64,000 bases of DNA from JAWLHU01 sp041690255. GTDB lineage: Bacteria; Bacillota; Sulfobacillia; Symbiobacteriales; Symbiobacteriaceae. The DNA is taken from contig JAWLHU010000001.1 of the NCBI GenBank assembly GCA_041690255.1, positions 124,001 through 188,000 of the forward strand, in the 5' to 3' direction. This document shows positions 8,376 to 15,774 of the stretch, piece by piece. Position 1 is the first letter of the stretch. Each line of letters opens with the position of its first letter. The position numbers were made by a program, and so were the translations under genes. The notes under the pieces are model-generated. The model made no database searches, was not told where the DNA came from, and saw only the letters and a list, made by a program, of their open reading frames with translations.

Positions 8376-8705
8376 ATGGCGCTTCCGAATCCAGAGGGTG
8401 TGAACTCTCCGCTGGTCACGTCGGCTGAACTGGAGCAGCGTCTGCAGGCCGGCAAGGCCCCCATGATGATCGATGTGCGAGAGGTCATGGAGTTTGATGC
8501 TGGACATATTCCGGGGGCGGTCAACATGCCGCTCTCCCGGTTCCAGAGCCTCTTCCCCCAGATTCCGAAGGATCAGGAGGTCGTTCTGGTCTGCCGGAGC
8601 GACAACCGCAGTGGCATGGCCCAGCAGTTCCTGCGGGCCCGCGGCTGGAACAACACCCGCAACCTGGTCGACGGCATGATGGGCTGGAACGGCCCGATCG
8701 ACTAG
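8376..8705 (+). CDS. Single-domain rhodanese sulfurtransferase
   Basis: A 109-residue rhodanese. The N-terminal part has MIDVREVMEFDAGHIPGAVNMPL; the active loop is VCRSDNRSGMA with the persulfide-forming cysteine. It would move sulfane sulfur between low-molecular-weight persulfides and acceptors in the cytoplasm. I chose the ATG at 8376 (MALPNPEG) because GGGAGG lies 9-10 bases upstream; an in-frame ATG 36 bases earlier has no ribosome site. It is the first gene of a two-gene operon with the persulfide dioxygenase 36 bases downstream, under a promoter carrying a CsoR/CstR-type operator. Confidence 0.92.
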   Translation: MALPNPEGVNSPLVTSAELEQRLQAGKAPMMIDVREVMEFDAGHIPGAVNMPLSRFQSLFPQIPKDQEVVLVCRSDNRSGMAQQFLRARGWNNTRNLVDGMMGWNGPID

Positions 8706-8741
8706 TCCACCCCCAGACAACAATAAGGAGGCTCTTATCAT

Positions 8742-9950
8742 ATGGCCACGACGAACTTGACCCGTGAGATTACCCCGGTGCAGCTTAAGGCGATGATCGA
8801 TGGCGGCCAGCCGCTCTTCCTGATTGACGTGCGGTCCCGGGCGGACCACGAGCGCTCCAAGGTGGAGGGCCGTGAGAGCATGACTACGATCAACACCCCC
8901 GTCAGCGAAATGCAGAATGCCACCGGCCTGCAGGGCGCCGACGCCGTTGCTGAGTACGCCCGCCGCGAGTGGGCCAGCGTGATCCCGCAGGATGCCCAGG
9001 TGGCTGTCGTCTGCGGCAAGGGAATCACCTCGGCCATGGTTGCGGAGGCGTTGGAGCGGGTTGGTTACGGCGCTGCCAGCCTGGTCGGCGGCTTCGAGGC
9101 CTGGGGCAACTTCTACGACTTCCAGCCGGTGGTGACCGGCGCTGACCTCTCGATCCACCAGGTCGCACGGCCCGCCCGTGGCTGCCTCTCCTACGTGGTT
9201 GCCTCCCAGGGCGAGGCGATCATCGTCGACCCCCTGCGGCACCATGAGCAGTATATTGAGTTCGCTGAGCAGAACGGCCTGAAGATCGTTGCGGTGCTCG
9301 ACACCCACGGCCACGCCGACCATATCAGCGGTGCTCCGGCGATCGCCAAGGCGCTGAATGTCCCCTACTACTTCCACCCGTACGATGCGATCCACCCGAT
9401 CGATGTCATGCCCGGCACCGTGGAGTTCGAGTTCCTGAAGGACGGCGCCAGCCTCTCCTTCGGATCCACCCAGCTTCAGGTGATCCACATCCCCGGCCAC
9501 ACCCTGGGCAACCTGGCCTACCTGGTCGGCGACCGCTACCTGCTGAGCGGCGACTCGATCTTTGTGGAGTCGATCGCCCGGCCTGACCTGGGCGGCAAGG
9601 GTGCCGAGTGGTCGCCGATCCACTACCGCTCCCTCTCCAAGCTGGTGGCCCTGGGCGACGACACCCTGGTCCTGCCCGGTCACTTCAGCAGCCCCAAGGA
9701 GGCCAACGAGTCCGGCTTCTACGGCGGCACGCTGGGCGAGCTGAAGACCAAGAACGAGGGCCTGAAGGTCCTGCTGCAGGGCGAGGAGAGCTTCGTGCAG
9801 TACCTGCTGGGCAGCCTGCCCACCTTCCCGCCCCAGTACGTCGACATTAAGCGGGTCAACGCTGGCCTGCTGAAGCCCGACGAGGAGAAGGCCTCGGAGC
9901 TGGAGCTCGGCCGCAACATTTGCGCCCTGTCCCAGGCGTACAAGCAGTAA
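8742..9950 (+). CDS. Rhodanese-persulfide dioxygenase fusion (ETHE1/CstB-like)
   Basis: A 402-residue fusion. Residues 1-130 are a rhodanese domain with cysteine in VVCGKGITSAM. Residues about 145-400 are a metallo-beta-lactamase-fold persulfide dioxygenase with THGHADHISG, IPGHTLGN, LSGDSIFVESIARPDL and LPGHFSS as iron ligands and ETHE1 signature. It oxidises glutathione-, bacillithiol- or CoA-persulfide to sulfite, and the rhodanese half can combine sulfite with sulfane sulfur to thiosulfate. In staphylococcal CstB the dioxygenase comes before the rhodanese; here the order is reversed. AAGGAGG lies before the ATG, and a strong terminator follows. Confidence 0.92.
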   Translation: MATTNLTREITPVQLKAMIDGGQPLFLIDVRSRADHERSKVEGRESMTTINTPVSEMQNATGLQGADAVAEYARREWASVIPQDAQVAVVCGKGITSAMVAEALERVGYGAASLVGGFEAWGNFYDFQPVVTGADLSIHQVARPARGCLSYVVASQGEAIIVDPLRHHEQYIEFAEQNGLKIVAVLDTHGHADHISGAPAIAKALNVPYYFHPYDAIHPIDVMPGTVEFEFLKDGASLSFGSTQLQVIHIPGHTLGNLAYLVGDRYLLSGDSIFVESIARPDLGGKGAEWSPIHYRSLSKLVALGDDTLVLPGHFSSPKEANESGFYGGTLGELKTKNEGLKVLLQGEESFVQYLLGSLPTFPPQYVDIKRVNAGLLKPDEEKASELELGRNICALSQAYKQ

Positions 9951-9956
9951 TCAGTC

Positions 9957-9992
9957 AAAAACCGCCCTCCGTCGCTGACGGAGGGCGGTTTT
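9957..9992. terminator. Bidirectional terminator (copy 1 of a duplicated hairpin)
   Basis: AAAAACCGCCCTCCGTC pairs with GACGGAGGGCGGTTTT around a GCT loop. It ends the persulfide dioxygenase gene on the plus strand (four T). On the minus strand, with five T, it would end the candidate ncRNA. The same hairpin recurs at 10314-10347. Confidence 0.93.
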
Positions 9993-10283
9993 GAGGTAGC
10001 TCACTACGTTGTTCTAGTTGCATGTGGTGTTTATGGTTGTCGGAATTCGTCTGTCCTCCCATCGCTGCGTTTGCCTCGATGGCCTGATCGGCGGGATGGA
10101 TTTGCGGTCGGGGGCCATCCTAGTGCCGTCCATGGCACCGGATGCCCCCGATTGCGGGGGTCGGCACCGACGTCCGTGTCGGTGCCTCCGTTAGGTACCG
10201 CCCTCAAATCCACCCCTTAGGAGGATCGGCAAACGAGGCTCCGTCCGCACAGACGAGTCCGCGCATGTTTACACACCACATGC
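9957..10283 (-). ncRNA. Candidate structured non-coding RNA (about 325 nt), family not recognised
   Basis: There is no open frame with coding signs, but strong nested pairing is visible: GCATGTGGTGT (10283-10273) with ACACCACATGC (10030-10020), CGTCTG with CAGACG, GTTTGCC with GGCAAAC, and GGATTTG with CAAATCC. Inside are two stable hairpins, GGCACCGAC/GTCGGTGCC and a CCCCCG-containing stem of about 16 bp. A promoter (TTGTCA-16-CATAAT) would start the RNA at the first base of the outermost stem. Hairpin copy 1 with five T would end it. One stem has a G-U pair only if read on the minus strand, where the plus strand would have A-C. I could not match it to RNase P, tmRNA, SRP or 6S RNA. Confidence 0.6.
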
Positions 10284-10287
10284 TACA

Positions 10288-10315
10288 ATTATGCCCTTAG
10301 TGAGCATGCTGACAA
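10288..10315 (-). promoter_or_regulatory. Promoter of the candidate ncRNA
   Basis: On the minus strand, TTGTCA (10315-10310) and CATAAT (10293-10288) are spaced by 16 bp. The expected start near 10282 coincides with the first base of the outermost RNA stem. The -35 box overlaps the edge of the second copy of the terminator hairpin. Confidence 0.55.
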
Positions 10316-10347
10316 ACCGCCCTCCGTCGCTGACGGAGGGCGGTTTT
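10314..10347. terminator. Terminator hairpin (copy 2) downstream of the PrcB-like lipoprotein gene
   Basis: It has the same AAACCGCCCTCCGTC-GCT-GACGGAGGGCGGTTT hairpin as 9957-9992, with five T on the plus side. For the minus-strand lipoprotein gene ending at 10368 it provides a stem with only three T. Confidence 0.85.
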
Positions 10348-10367
10348 TGCTGCACGGTGACCGGTAC

Positions 10368-10853
10368 CTATTTGGCCTCACGGAAGGTGACCGGCAGGTC
10401 GGCCGTGTTCTGGAACTTCACGACCACCGAGGGATAGGTGATCGCCTGGGTTGTCATGGTCCCGGGCTTTGGGCTGTTTACCTTGTAGACGACCTCCAGC
10501 TTCCCCTCGGAGTCGCCGATCGAGGTGACCTCGACGCTGTAGCCCCCGTTGGACTTCTCGCCTGCGGTGATCACGGCGTAGGTGGTACCATCGACCACGA
10601 CCGCCTTCGTGCCGGCCCTGGCCCGCATTTGCTCGAGCTCCTTGGCCACAGACGGGGGCTCCTGGCCTGGCCGCACGACCTCATACTTCGTGGGCAGGTA
10701 GGCAATGCCGCCACCGGCGGGCGGGTTGGTCTGCCCCTGCTCGGTCTTTACCGGCTCCTTCGGCTGGCTCGCTTGATCGGGAGCGGCACCACCGCAGCCC
10801 GTCAGGGCAACGGCAAGGATCAACGCCAGGCTGGCAAAAAAGGTGCGACGCAT
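10368..10853 (-). CDS. Lipoprotein with PrcB-like C-terminal domain
   Basis: A 161-residue protein with a lipoprotein signal (MRRTFFASLALILAVALTGC; lipid-attached Cys at 20). A Gln/Pro/Thr-rich linker follows, then a C-terminal domain with GGYSVEVTSI, KLEVVYKVNSPKPGTMTTQA and YPSVVVKFQNT. This pattern matches the protease-complex subunit PrcB C-terminal family, known from Treponema and common in Bacillota lipoproteins. The ATG is the one after GGAAGGAGTG; a longer open frame upstream has no ribosome site. It would sit on the outer face of the membrane. A specific partner is not evident. Confidence 0.8.
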   Translation of the reverse strand: MRRTFFASLALILAVALTGCGGAAPDQASQPKEPVKTEQGQTNPPAGGGIAYLPTKYEVVRPGQEPPSVAKELEQMRARAGTKAVVVDGTTYAVITAGEKSNGGYSVEVTSIGDSEGKLEVVYKVNSPKPGTMTTQAITYPSVVVKFQNTADLPVTFREAK

Positions 10854-10967
10854 GTCTGACACTCCTTCCAAGTAGCAGAGGCGGGATCGCCCTTGCATCC
10901 CGATAGACGGGAAGAAGGGCCCTACCGTTTCACACTGTGCGCCTCCGGGCCCGGCAACACGGCTGGC

Positions 10968-12413
10968 CTACGCCTCGGACTCCTGGCGGGCTACCTCCTG
11001 CAACCAGGTCGGGTACCGCTCCACCCGATACTGCTCCGCCATGACCTCGTTCCAGACCGCGACGCAGGCAGGATCAAAGTGAGCTCCCTGCTGTTCCGCA
11101 ATGAACCGCATCGCCTCGTCATGGCTCCACGCCTGCCGGTAGGAGCGCTTGGATGTGAGGGCATCGTAGACATCGGCGACGGCCATGATCCGCCCCAGGA
11201 GGGGGATCTGCTCCCCGGCCAGCCGGTCGGGATAGCCGGTGCCATCCCACTTCTCATGGTGGAAGCGGATCACATCCAGCTCGTCCTGCATGAAACCAAG
11301 GACCCGGCCCATCTCGAAGCCGGTGACCGGATGCATCTCGATCAGATCCCGTTCCTCCATGGTCAGCCTGCCAGGCTTGTTCAGGATCGCCTCGGGGACC
11401 CGAATCTTGCCGATATCGTGGACGACCGCCCCCTGGGCAAGGGCGCGCAGCCGCTCCGGCGGAAGGTTCATGGCCTGGCCGAGTTGCAGGGCGTAGAGGG
11501 CGACACGGTAGCTGTGGCCGGCTGTGTAGGCGTCATGGCGCTCGGTGGCGATCACCAGCGACCGCACCGCCGGCCCGATGCCCGCCTCGATCCGCTCGGT
11601 CGGATCGATCGCAAAGAGCCCCTGAACCGCCGTGGAGAGGGAGGGGCCGAGCCTGTACTGCTGGGTCAGGCCGAAGATCATGAGTACGAGGGCGCCGAGC
11701 ATGAGGAAGTGGTAGGTCCACCAACTGAGCCGCCAGAGTTCCCCGGTCGTTATGATCACCTGGGCCACTGCCAGCCAGGCCGTGGAATGGAGAATGGCTG
11801 CCTGAAGAGGAAACTGCGAGTAACGGTAGGCCTGCCAGTAGTGGCGGATCGCCAGCAGGTCCAGGAGGAGCGTCACACCCATGGAGGCGTACTTCAACGG
11901 GCTGCTGTTGAGCGGGATCCAGGCGGCGAGTTCCGGGCGCCAGAGCAGCAGGGCGCCCAGCACGGCGAGCAGCGTGGTCCAGGTCGGGACCAGGAGCCGC
12001 TGCCGGCGAGCCAGCCAGGCCACCAGAGGATGGGTGGAGGGGAAGCCCGAAAGCCACAGCCAGAAGGCTGCTACCAGCACCGACAACTGTGCCGCGATCG
12101 GCGGCACCGGGGTGCTGCCCAGAATGAAACCCGGTGTTGCGAGGCCGTGTACGGCGAAGATCAGCGCCATAGACGCAAATGCAAGGGCGAGCAGTGTCAC
12201 CTGAATGTTGCGTAGCCGGTACCCGGCCAGGCCGGCGGTTGCGGCGACCCCGGTCGCCAGAATGGAGACGATCGTCACCACCTGGAAGTGGCCTGTCGGC
12301 GCGTTCACCAGATGGTCCAGATGCGGAGCCCCCTTCAGGCCCCAGAATAGGGTGAGGGGACCTCCCACCGAGAGCACGAGTCCGATTAGAAAACGCGCCG
12401 TCTCCTTGGACAT
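10968..12413 (-). CDS. Membrane-anchored HD-GYP phosphodiesterase
   Basis: A 481-residue protein. The first ~270 residues hold about eight hydrophobic helices with no recognised sensor motif. The C-terminal HD-GYP domain has VVHDIGKIRVPEAIL (HD near residue 333), HPVTGFEMGR, HHEKWDGTGYPDRL (GYP near 388), and MAVADVYDALTSKRSYR. All metal ligands are present, so it should degrade cyclic di-GMP or a related dinucleotide. The start is the ATG after GGGGTGGGGAG. A GAF-GGDEF-EAL protein at 17.0 kb suggests active c-di-GMP signalling in this organism. The N-terminal membrane region may sense a ligand. Confidence 0.9.
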   Translation of the reverse strand: MSKETARFLIGLVLSVGGPLTLFWGLKGAPHLDHLVNAPTGHFQVVTIVSILATGVAATAGLAGYRLRNIQVTLLALAFASMALIFAVHGLATPGFILGSTPVPPIAAQLSVLVAAFWLWLSGFPSTHPLVAWLARRQRLLVPTWTTLLAVLGALLLWRPELAAWIPLNSSPLKYASMGVTLLLDLLAIRHYWQAYRYSQFPLQAAILHSTAWLAVAQVIITTGELWRLSWWTYHFLMLGALVLMIFGLTQQYRLGPSLSTAVQGLFAIDPTERIEAGIGPAVRSLVIATERHDAYTAGHSYRVALYALQLGQAMNLPPERLRALAQGAVVHDIGKIRVPEAILNKPGRLTMEERDLIEMHPVTGFEMGRVLGFMQDELDVIRFHHEKWDGTGYPDRLAGEQIPLLGRIMAVADVYDALTSKRSYRQAWSHDEAMRFIAEQQGAHFDPACVAVWNEVMAEQYRVERYPTWLQEVARQESEA

Positions 12414-12543
12414 CTCCCCACCCCTGTCTCGCCGTATCGATCTGTCGGCCATTGTTGTGTTGAAGTTCCTATTGGTAATAATACCAGAACGACGACTAAT
12501 CCGCCGTATACGATTTGTTTATGACAATCCTTCAGGAGATGAG

Positions 12544-12567
12544 AAAGGCCGCCCCACGGCGGGCGGC
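12544..12567 (-). terminator. Terminator after the methyltransferase gene
   Basis: Read on the minus strand, GCCGCCC-gccgtg-GGGCGGC is followed by CTTT. It lies 19 bases after the methyltransferase stop. Confidence 0.75.
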
Positions 12568-12585
12568 TCCTCATTCGGGTACAAC

Positions 12586-13209
12586 TCAGGGGACAACGTT
12601 GCTCGTGTTCTCCATGGGCTCCTCAGCCCCCTTGATCTTGTAGAACTTGAGCCCGTAGTGGTAGGGTCCTACATCGCACGTGCCGGCCAGGACAAAGCCG
12701 GCGGCGTAGAACTCCTCGGTCACATCCTGCTGGTCGACCCGTTCATCAACCGGCGGCCCGACCGGTGTCTCCTCCTTCTTCCAGTCCACGACCAGGCAGG
12801 TGGAGGCCGGCTTCAGGATTCGCTTCACCTCGTTCAGGAACATGGAGGCGGGATCGGCCTCGTGGTAGACGTTGGCGATCAGGACCACATCGACCGACTC
12901 CGTGGGAATTGGCCATTCGTCAGCCTCCTCTGCCAGAACGGCCTGTACGTTAGGCAGATCCTGCTCTCTGGCCCGCTCCTTCAGCCGCTGCAGCATCTCC
13001 TCGCTCAGGTCCACGCCATAAACCAGGCCGCCCGGCAGCATCTTCTTGGCAGCCTCCAGGGTAAACCAGCCCGGGCCGCAGCCAAGGTCCGCCATAACCG
13101 TGCACTGGCCCAGGTTCATGTACTGTAGGATCTTGTCAGGGTCGTTCCACTCCCGTCGCTCATCGCTCAATAACCGATCCATATGTGCAGGATCAAACTG
13201 GTGAGCCAT
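12586..13209 (-). CDS. Class I SAM-dependent methyltransferase
   Basis: A 207-residue protein with the Rossmann methyltransferase motifs: motif I ADLGCGPGWFTLEAAK near residue 40, acidic loop VYGVDLSEEML, and VDVVLIANVYHE (motif IV region). The start MAHQFDPAHMDRLLSDERREWNDP is typical of UbiE/Mycofactocin-type Methyltransf_11 proteins with the N-terminal ...LDSPERREWQDP... signature. GGGGGGATG lies before the chosen ATG. The open frame extends upstream but overlaps the divergent thioesterase and has no homology. The substrate is not identifiable; the family includes arsenite and small-molecule methylases. Confidence 0.85.
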   Translation of the reverse strand: MAHQFDPAHMDRLLSDERREWNDPDKILQYMNLGQCTVMADLGCGPGWFTLEAAKKMLPGGLVYGVDLSEEMLQRLKERAREQDLPNVQAVLAEEADEWPIPTESVDVVLIANVYHEADPASMFLNEVKRILKPASTCLVVDWKKEETPVGPPVDERVDQQDVTEEFYAAGFVLAGTCDVGPYHYGLKFYKIKGAEEPMENTSNVVP

Positions 13210-13332
13210 TCTTCCGACATCCCCCCACGTCGTTTGCCCTTCCCATTCATTATTCCCCCACCGGGAAGGAATGCTCATCTTTGGGACGAACTCTACCGCG
13301 ACAGCGACACGCTTGGAATGGAGGAGCTTTCC

Positions 13333-13716
13333 ATGGCACTGAGCCCTGGCATGATTGGTGAAGCGACCGTGGCCGTAACCCCGGAGAACACGGCAGCAGC
13401 GGTGGGCAGCGGCGGGGTCGATGTCTTTGCCACACCCATGATGGTCGCCCTCATGGAGATGGCTGCCCTGCGGCTTGTCCAGCCGCATCTGACGGAGGGC
13501 GAGACGACCGTTGGTACAGTGGTCAACGTGAAGCACCTGGCTGCGACTCCGCTGGGCATGACCGTGCGGGCGGTCGCCCGGCTCGATCAGGTGGATGGCC
13601 GCCGGCTCGTCTTCACCGTGGAGGCCTTCGACGACCGGGAGAAGATCGGTGAGGGGACCCATGAGCGGTTTGTGGTGCAGTTGCAGAAGTTCCTGGACCG
13701 GGTCAGCAAGAAGTAA
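13333..13716 (+). CDS. Hotdog-fold thioesterase (fluoroacetyl-CoA thioesterase-like)
   Basis: A 127-residue single hotdog domain. FATPMMVALMEMAA and VGTVVNVKHLAATPLGMTVRA match the FlK-like group, which uses a Thr/Glu/His triad (here T, E and H in TPMM, MEMA and KHLA). The end RRLVFTVEAFDDREKIGEGTHERFVV is the usual last strand pair. It would hydrolyse an acyl-CoA; the natural substrate of such housekeeping homologues is not established. The ATG at 13333 is preceded by GGAGGAG. It is divergent from the methyltransferase. Confidence 0.85.
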   Translation: MALSPGMIGEATVAVTPENTAAAVGSGGVDVFATPMMVALMEMAALRLVQPHLTEGETTVGTVVNVKHLAATPLGMTVRAVARLDQVDGRRLVFTVEAFDDREKIGEGTHERFVVQLQKFLDRVSKK

Positions 13717-13738
13717 TCGCGCGGCGTACGGAAAATCG

Positions 13739-13767
13739 TTGTCTTGCATCCCTCTGCGTGATAAAAT
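13739..13767 (+). promoter_or_regulatory. Promoter of leuB
   Basis: TTGTCT (13739-13744) and TAAAAT (13762-13767) are separated by 17 bp. The expected start lies about 24 bases before the TTG codon of leuB, so there is no room for a T-box or leader peptide. Confidence 0.7.
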
Positions 13768-13797
13768 CCTCCCAATATCCTGGGGAGGTGTATCATC

Positions 13798-14901
13798 TTG
13801 ACCATGCCGACGTATCAGATTGCCTGCCTGCCGGGAGATGGAATCGGCCCCGAGGTGATCGCCGGGGCGGTGCCGGTCCTTGAGCGAGCCGCCGCCAAGT
13901 ACGGCTTCTCACTCTCCTTCGCGAACCACCTTGTGGGTGGAGCGGCCTATGACGCCACCGGGACTCCCTTCCCCGACGCGACCCGCGATGCGTGTGATGC
14001 AGCCGACGCGATTCTCTTCGGCTCTGTGGGCGGACCGACCTACGACAGACTCTCCTGGGAGCACCGGCCCGAGGCGGCGCTGCTCGCCATTCGGAAGCGG
14101 TACGATCTGTTCGCCAACCTCCGGCCCATCCTGCTCTACCCGGCCCTGAAGGACGCCTCGCCGCTGAAGAACGAGATCATCGCCGGTGGCGTGGACTTCC
14201 TGATCTTGCGTGAGTTGGTGGGCGGAATCTACTTCGGTGAGCCCCGCGGGATCGAGACCCTGCCCGACGGAACCAGGCGTGGGGTCAACACCGAGGTTTA
14301 CACCGACAAGGAGATCGAGCGGATCGCCCGCATGGGCTTCGCCATGGCACGGGACCGGCGCAGGAAGGTGACATCGGTCGACAAGGCCAACGTCATGGAG
14401 TCGGGGCGCCTCTGGCGCACCGTGGTGGACGAGGTGGCCCGGGAGTTCCCGGACGTGGCGGTGGAGCACCTGCTGGCCGATAACGCTGCCATGCAGATCC
14501 TGCGCCGCCCCACCGAGTTTGACGTCATGCTCGCCCCGAACCTCTTCGGCGACTTCCTCTCGGACGAGGCGGCCATGCTGACCGGCTCGATCGGCCTGCT
14601 TCCCTCGGCCTCTCTTGGCACCGCCACCAACCGGCTCGGCCTCCCGAAGGGGTTCTATGAGCCGATCCACGGGTCAGCGCCGGACATTGCCGGCAAGGGG
14701 CTGGCCAACCCGCTGGCGACCATCGTCTGTGGCGCCATGATGCTCCGCCACTCCCTCGGTCAGCCAGAGGCCGCAGCGGCCATTGAGCGGGCCGTCGGCG
14801 AGACCCTGAACGCCGGCTATCGGACCGGTGATATCAAGGTGCCAGGTACCGCCGTGCTGGGCACAGCAGCCATGGCGGAGCAGGTTGCCAGCCGAATCTA
14901 G
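13798..14901 (+). CDS. leuB: 3-isopropylmalate dehydrogenase
   Basis: A 367-residue enzyme of normal length that oxidatively decarboxylates 3-isopropylmalate to 2-oxoisocaproate with NAD in leucine synthesis. Visible motifs are LPGDGIGPEVI, FGSVGGPTYD, LRELVGGIYFGEPRG, KANVMESGRLWR, and FYEPIHGSAPDIAGKGLANP. GGGGAGG sits 7 bases before the TTG; an ATG two codons later is the alternative start. It stands alone, without leuA, leuC or leuD, and is closed by its own terminator. Confidence 0.97.
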   Translation: MTMPTYQIACLPGDGIGPEVIAGAVPVLERAAAKYGFSLSFANHLVGGAAYDATGTPFPDATRDACDAADAILFGSVGGPTYDRLSWEHRPEAALLAIRKRYDLFANLRPILLYPALKDASPLKNEIIAGGVDFLILRELVGGIYFGEPRGIETLPDGTRRGVNTEVYTDKEIERIARMGFAMARDRRRKVTSVDKANVMESGRLWRTVVDEVAREFPDVAVEHLLADNAAMQILRRPTEFDVMLAPNLFGDFLSDEAAMLTGSIGLLPSASLGTATNRLGLPKGFYEPIHGSAPDIAGKGLANPLATIVCGAMMLRHSLGQPEAAAAIERAVGETLNAGYRTGDIKVPGTAVLGTAAMAEQVASRI

Positions 14902-14914
14902 CGCCGCATTCCTT

Positions 14915-14956
14915 GAGACCGACGGCCACATCAACCTGGCTGGCGGTCTCTTTTTT
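14915..14956 (+). terminator. Rho-independent terminator after leuB
   Basis: GAGACCG (14915-14921) pairs with CGGTCTC (14944-14950), with an inner GGCCA/TGGC helix. Six T follow. Confidence 0.93.
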
Positions 14957-15071
14957 GGCTTCATCCATCGAAATGGTTGAGGATGATATCGAACAAAACG
15001 CGATTCTGTTACGTATTGGAATATGAGGGGAGAAAACCCGATCATCTGGTCATTCGGAGGGGGCGTGGTAG

Positions 15072-15722
15072 ATGGGGGAGTTGCGTATCTGGTTCGGCAT
15101 CTGGCTGGCAGCGATGCTGGTTCTCGTCGCCATTCCAGTCCAGCCCGGGGCGGCGGGGTCCCCGTTGGCGGGCTCTTGCCTGGAAGGTGAGCCCGTCCTG
15201 ACGAACTGGGATCCGCAGTTGGAGGCCGAGTTTCAACCCGGTTGCCAGGGGGGCCGACTCCGCCTCTTTGTACGGGCAGGAGAGGAAGTCCGCCCCGTTG
15301 AGGAGCCGGCGGACTTCGATCAATGGGCCTTCCTTCGCCTCAACACCCGGGTGGTCGTCAATCCGTACAAGGACGCCTACCCATTCGTCTCCGAGGCCAC
15401 CGGGCAGCCCATGATCCCCCTCCGGGTGGTGACCGAGGCGCTGGGCGGCGAGGTGAAGTGGGAGGAGGAGATCCAGCAGGTGACCGCACACTGGCGGGGA
15501 CGGAGGCTGCGCTTGACCGTGGGGGAGCCGTTCGCCACGCTGAACGAGCGCACCGTGCTCCTCCGGCAGGCACCCGTGCTCTGGCTGGATCGGACCATGG
15601 TCTCGCCCGATCTCCTGGCGGAGGCCTTTGGAGTCCGGGTCACCTGGGACCAGGCCCGGAGTCAGTTGGCCATACGGGCCGCCGGCGTCCTCTGCCCCGA
15701 GACCTTCTGTGTCAAGGCCTGA
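15072..15722 (+). CDS. Secreted copper-amine-oxidase N-terminal-like domain protein
   Basis: A 216-residue exported protein: signal peptide about residues 1-28 (hydrophobic IWFGIWLAAMLVLVAIPV, cleavage near GAAG). The mature part has the two-halved pattern seen in CuAO_N1 domains: FLRLNTRVVV...YPFVSEATGQPMIPLRVVTEALGGEVKWEEEIQQVTAH and a second RRLRLTVGEPFATLNERTV...LLAEAFGVRVTWDQARSQLAI. These domains are common in wall-associated proteins of Bacillota and are not oxidases by themselves. GGAGGGGGCG lies before the ATG. Its upstream region shares a motif with the related gene at 51.7 kb. Confidence 0.85.
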   Translation: MGELRIWFGIWLAAMLVLVAIPVQPGAAGSPLAGSCLEGEPVLTNWDPQLEAEFQPGCQGGRLRLFVRAGEEVRPVEEPADFDQWAFLRLNTRVVVNPYKDAYPFVSEATGQPMIPLRVVTEALGGEVKWEEEIQQVTAHWRGRRLRLTVGEPFATLNERTVLLRQAPVLWLDRTMVSPDLLAEAFGVRVTWDQARSQLAIRAAGVLCPETFCVKA

Positions 15723-15725
15723 CAG

Positions 15726-15760
15726 AAAGCCCGCCCGGGTGTATTCCCAGGGCGGGCTTT
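15726..15760. terminator. Bidirectional terminator between convergent genes
   Basis: AAAGCCCGCCC (15726-15736) pairs with GGGCGGGCTTT (15750-15760). It serves the plus-strand gene ending at 15722 and the minus-strand acyltransferase ending at 15775. Confidence 0.88.
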
Positions 15761-15774
15761 GACACGGTCGGAGT

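Noticed and set aside
9957..10283. RNase P RNA, tmRNA, SRP RNA or 6S RNA for the structured region
   Set aside because: The conserved P4 segments of RNase P, the SRP GGUCAGG...AGCAGCC loop and the tmRNA ends are absent. A 6S-like rod cannot be fully excluded, but two internal hairpins argue against it.
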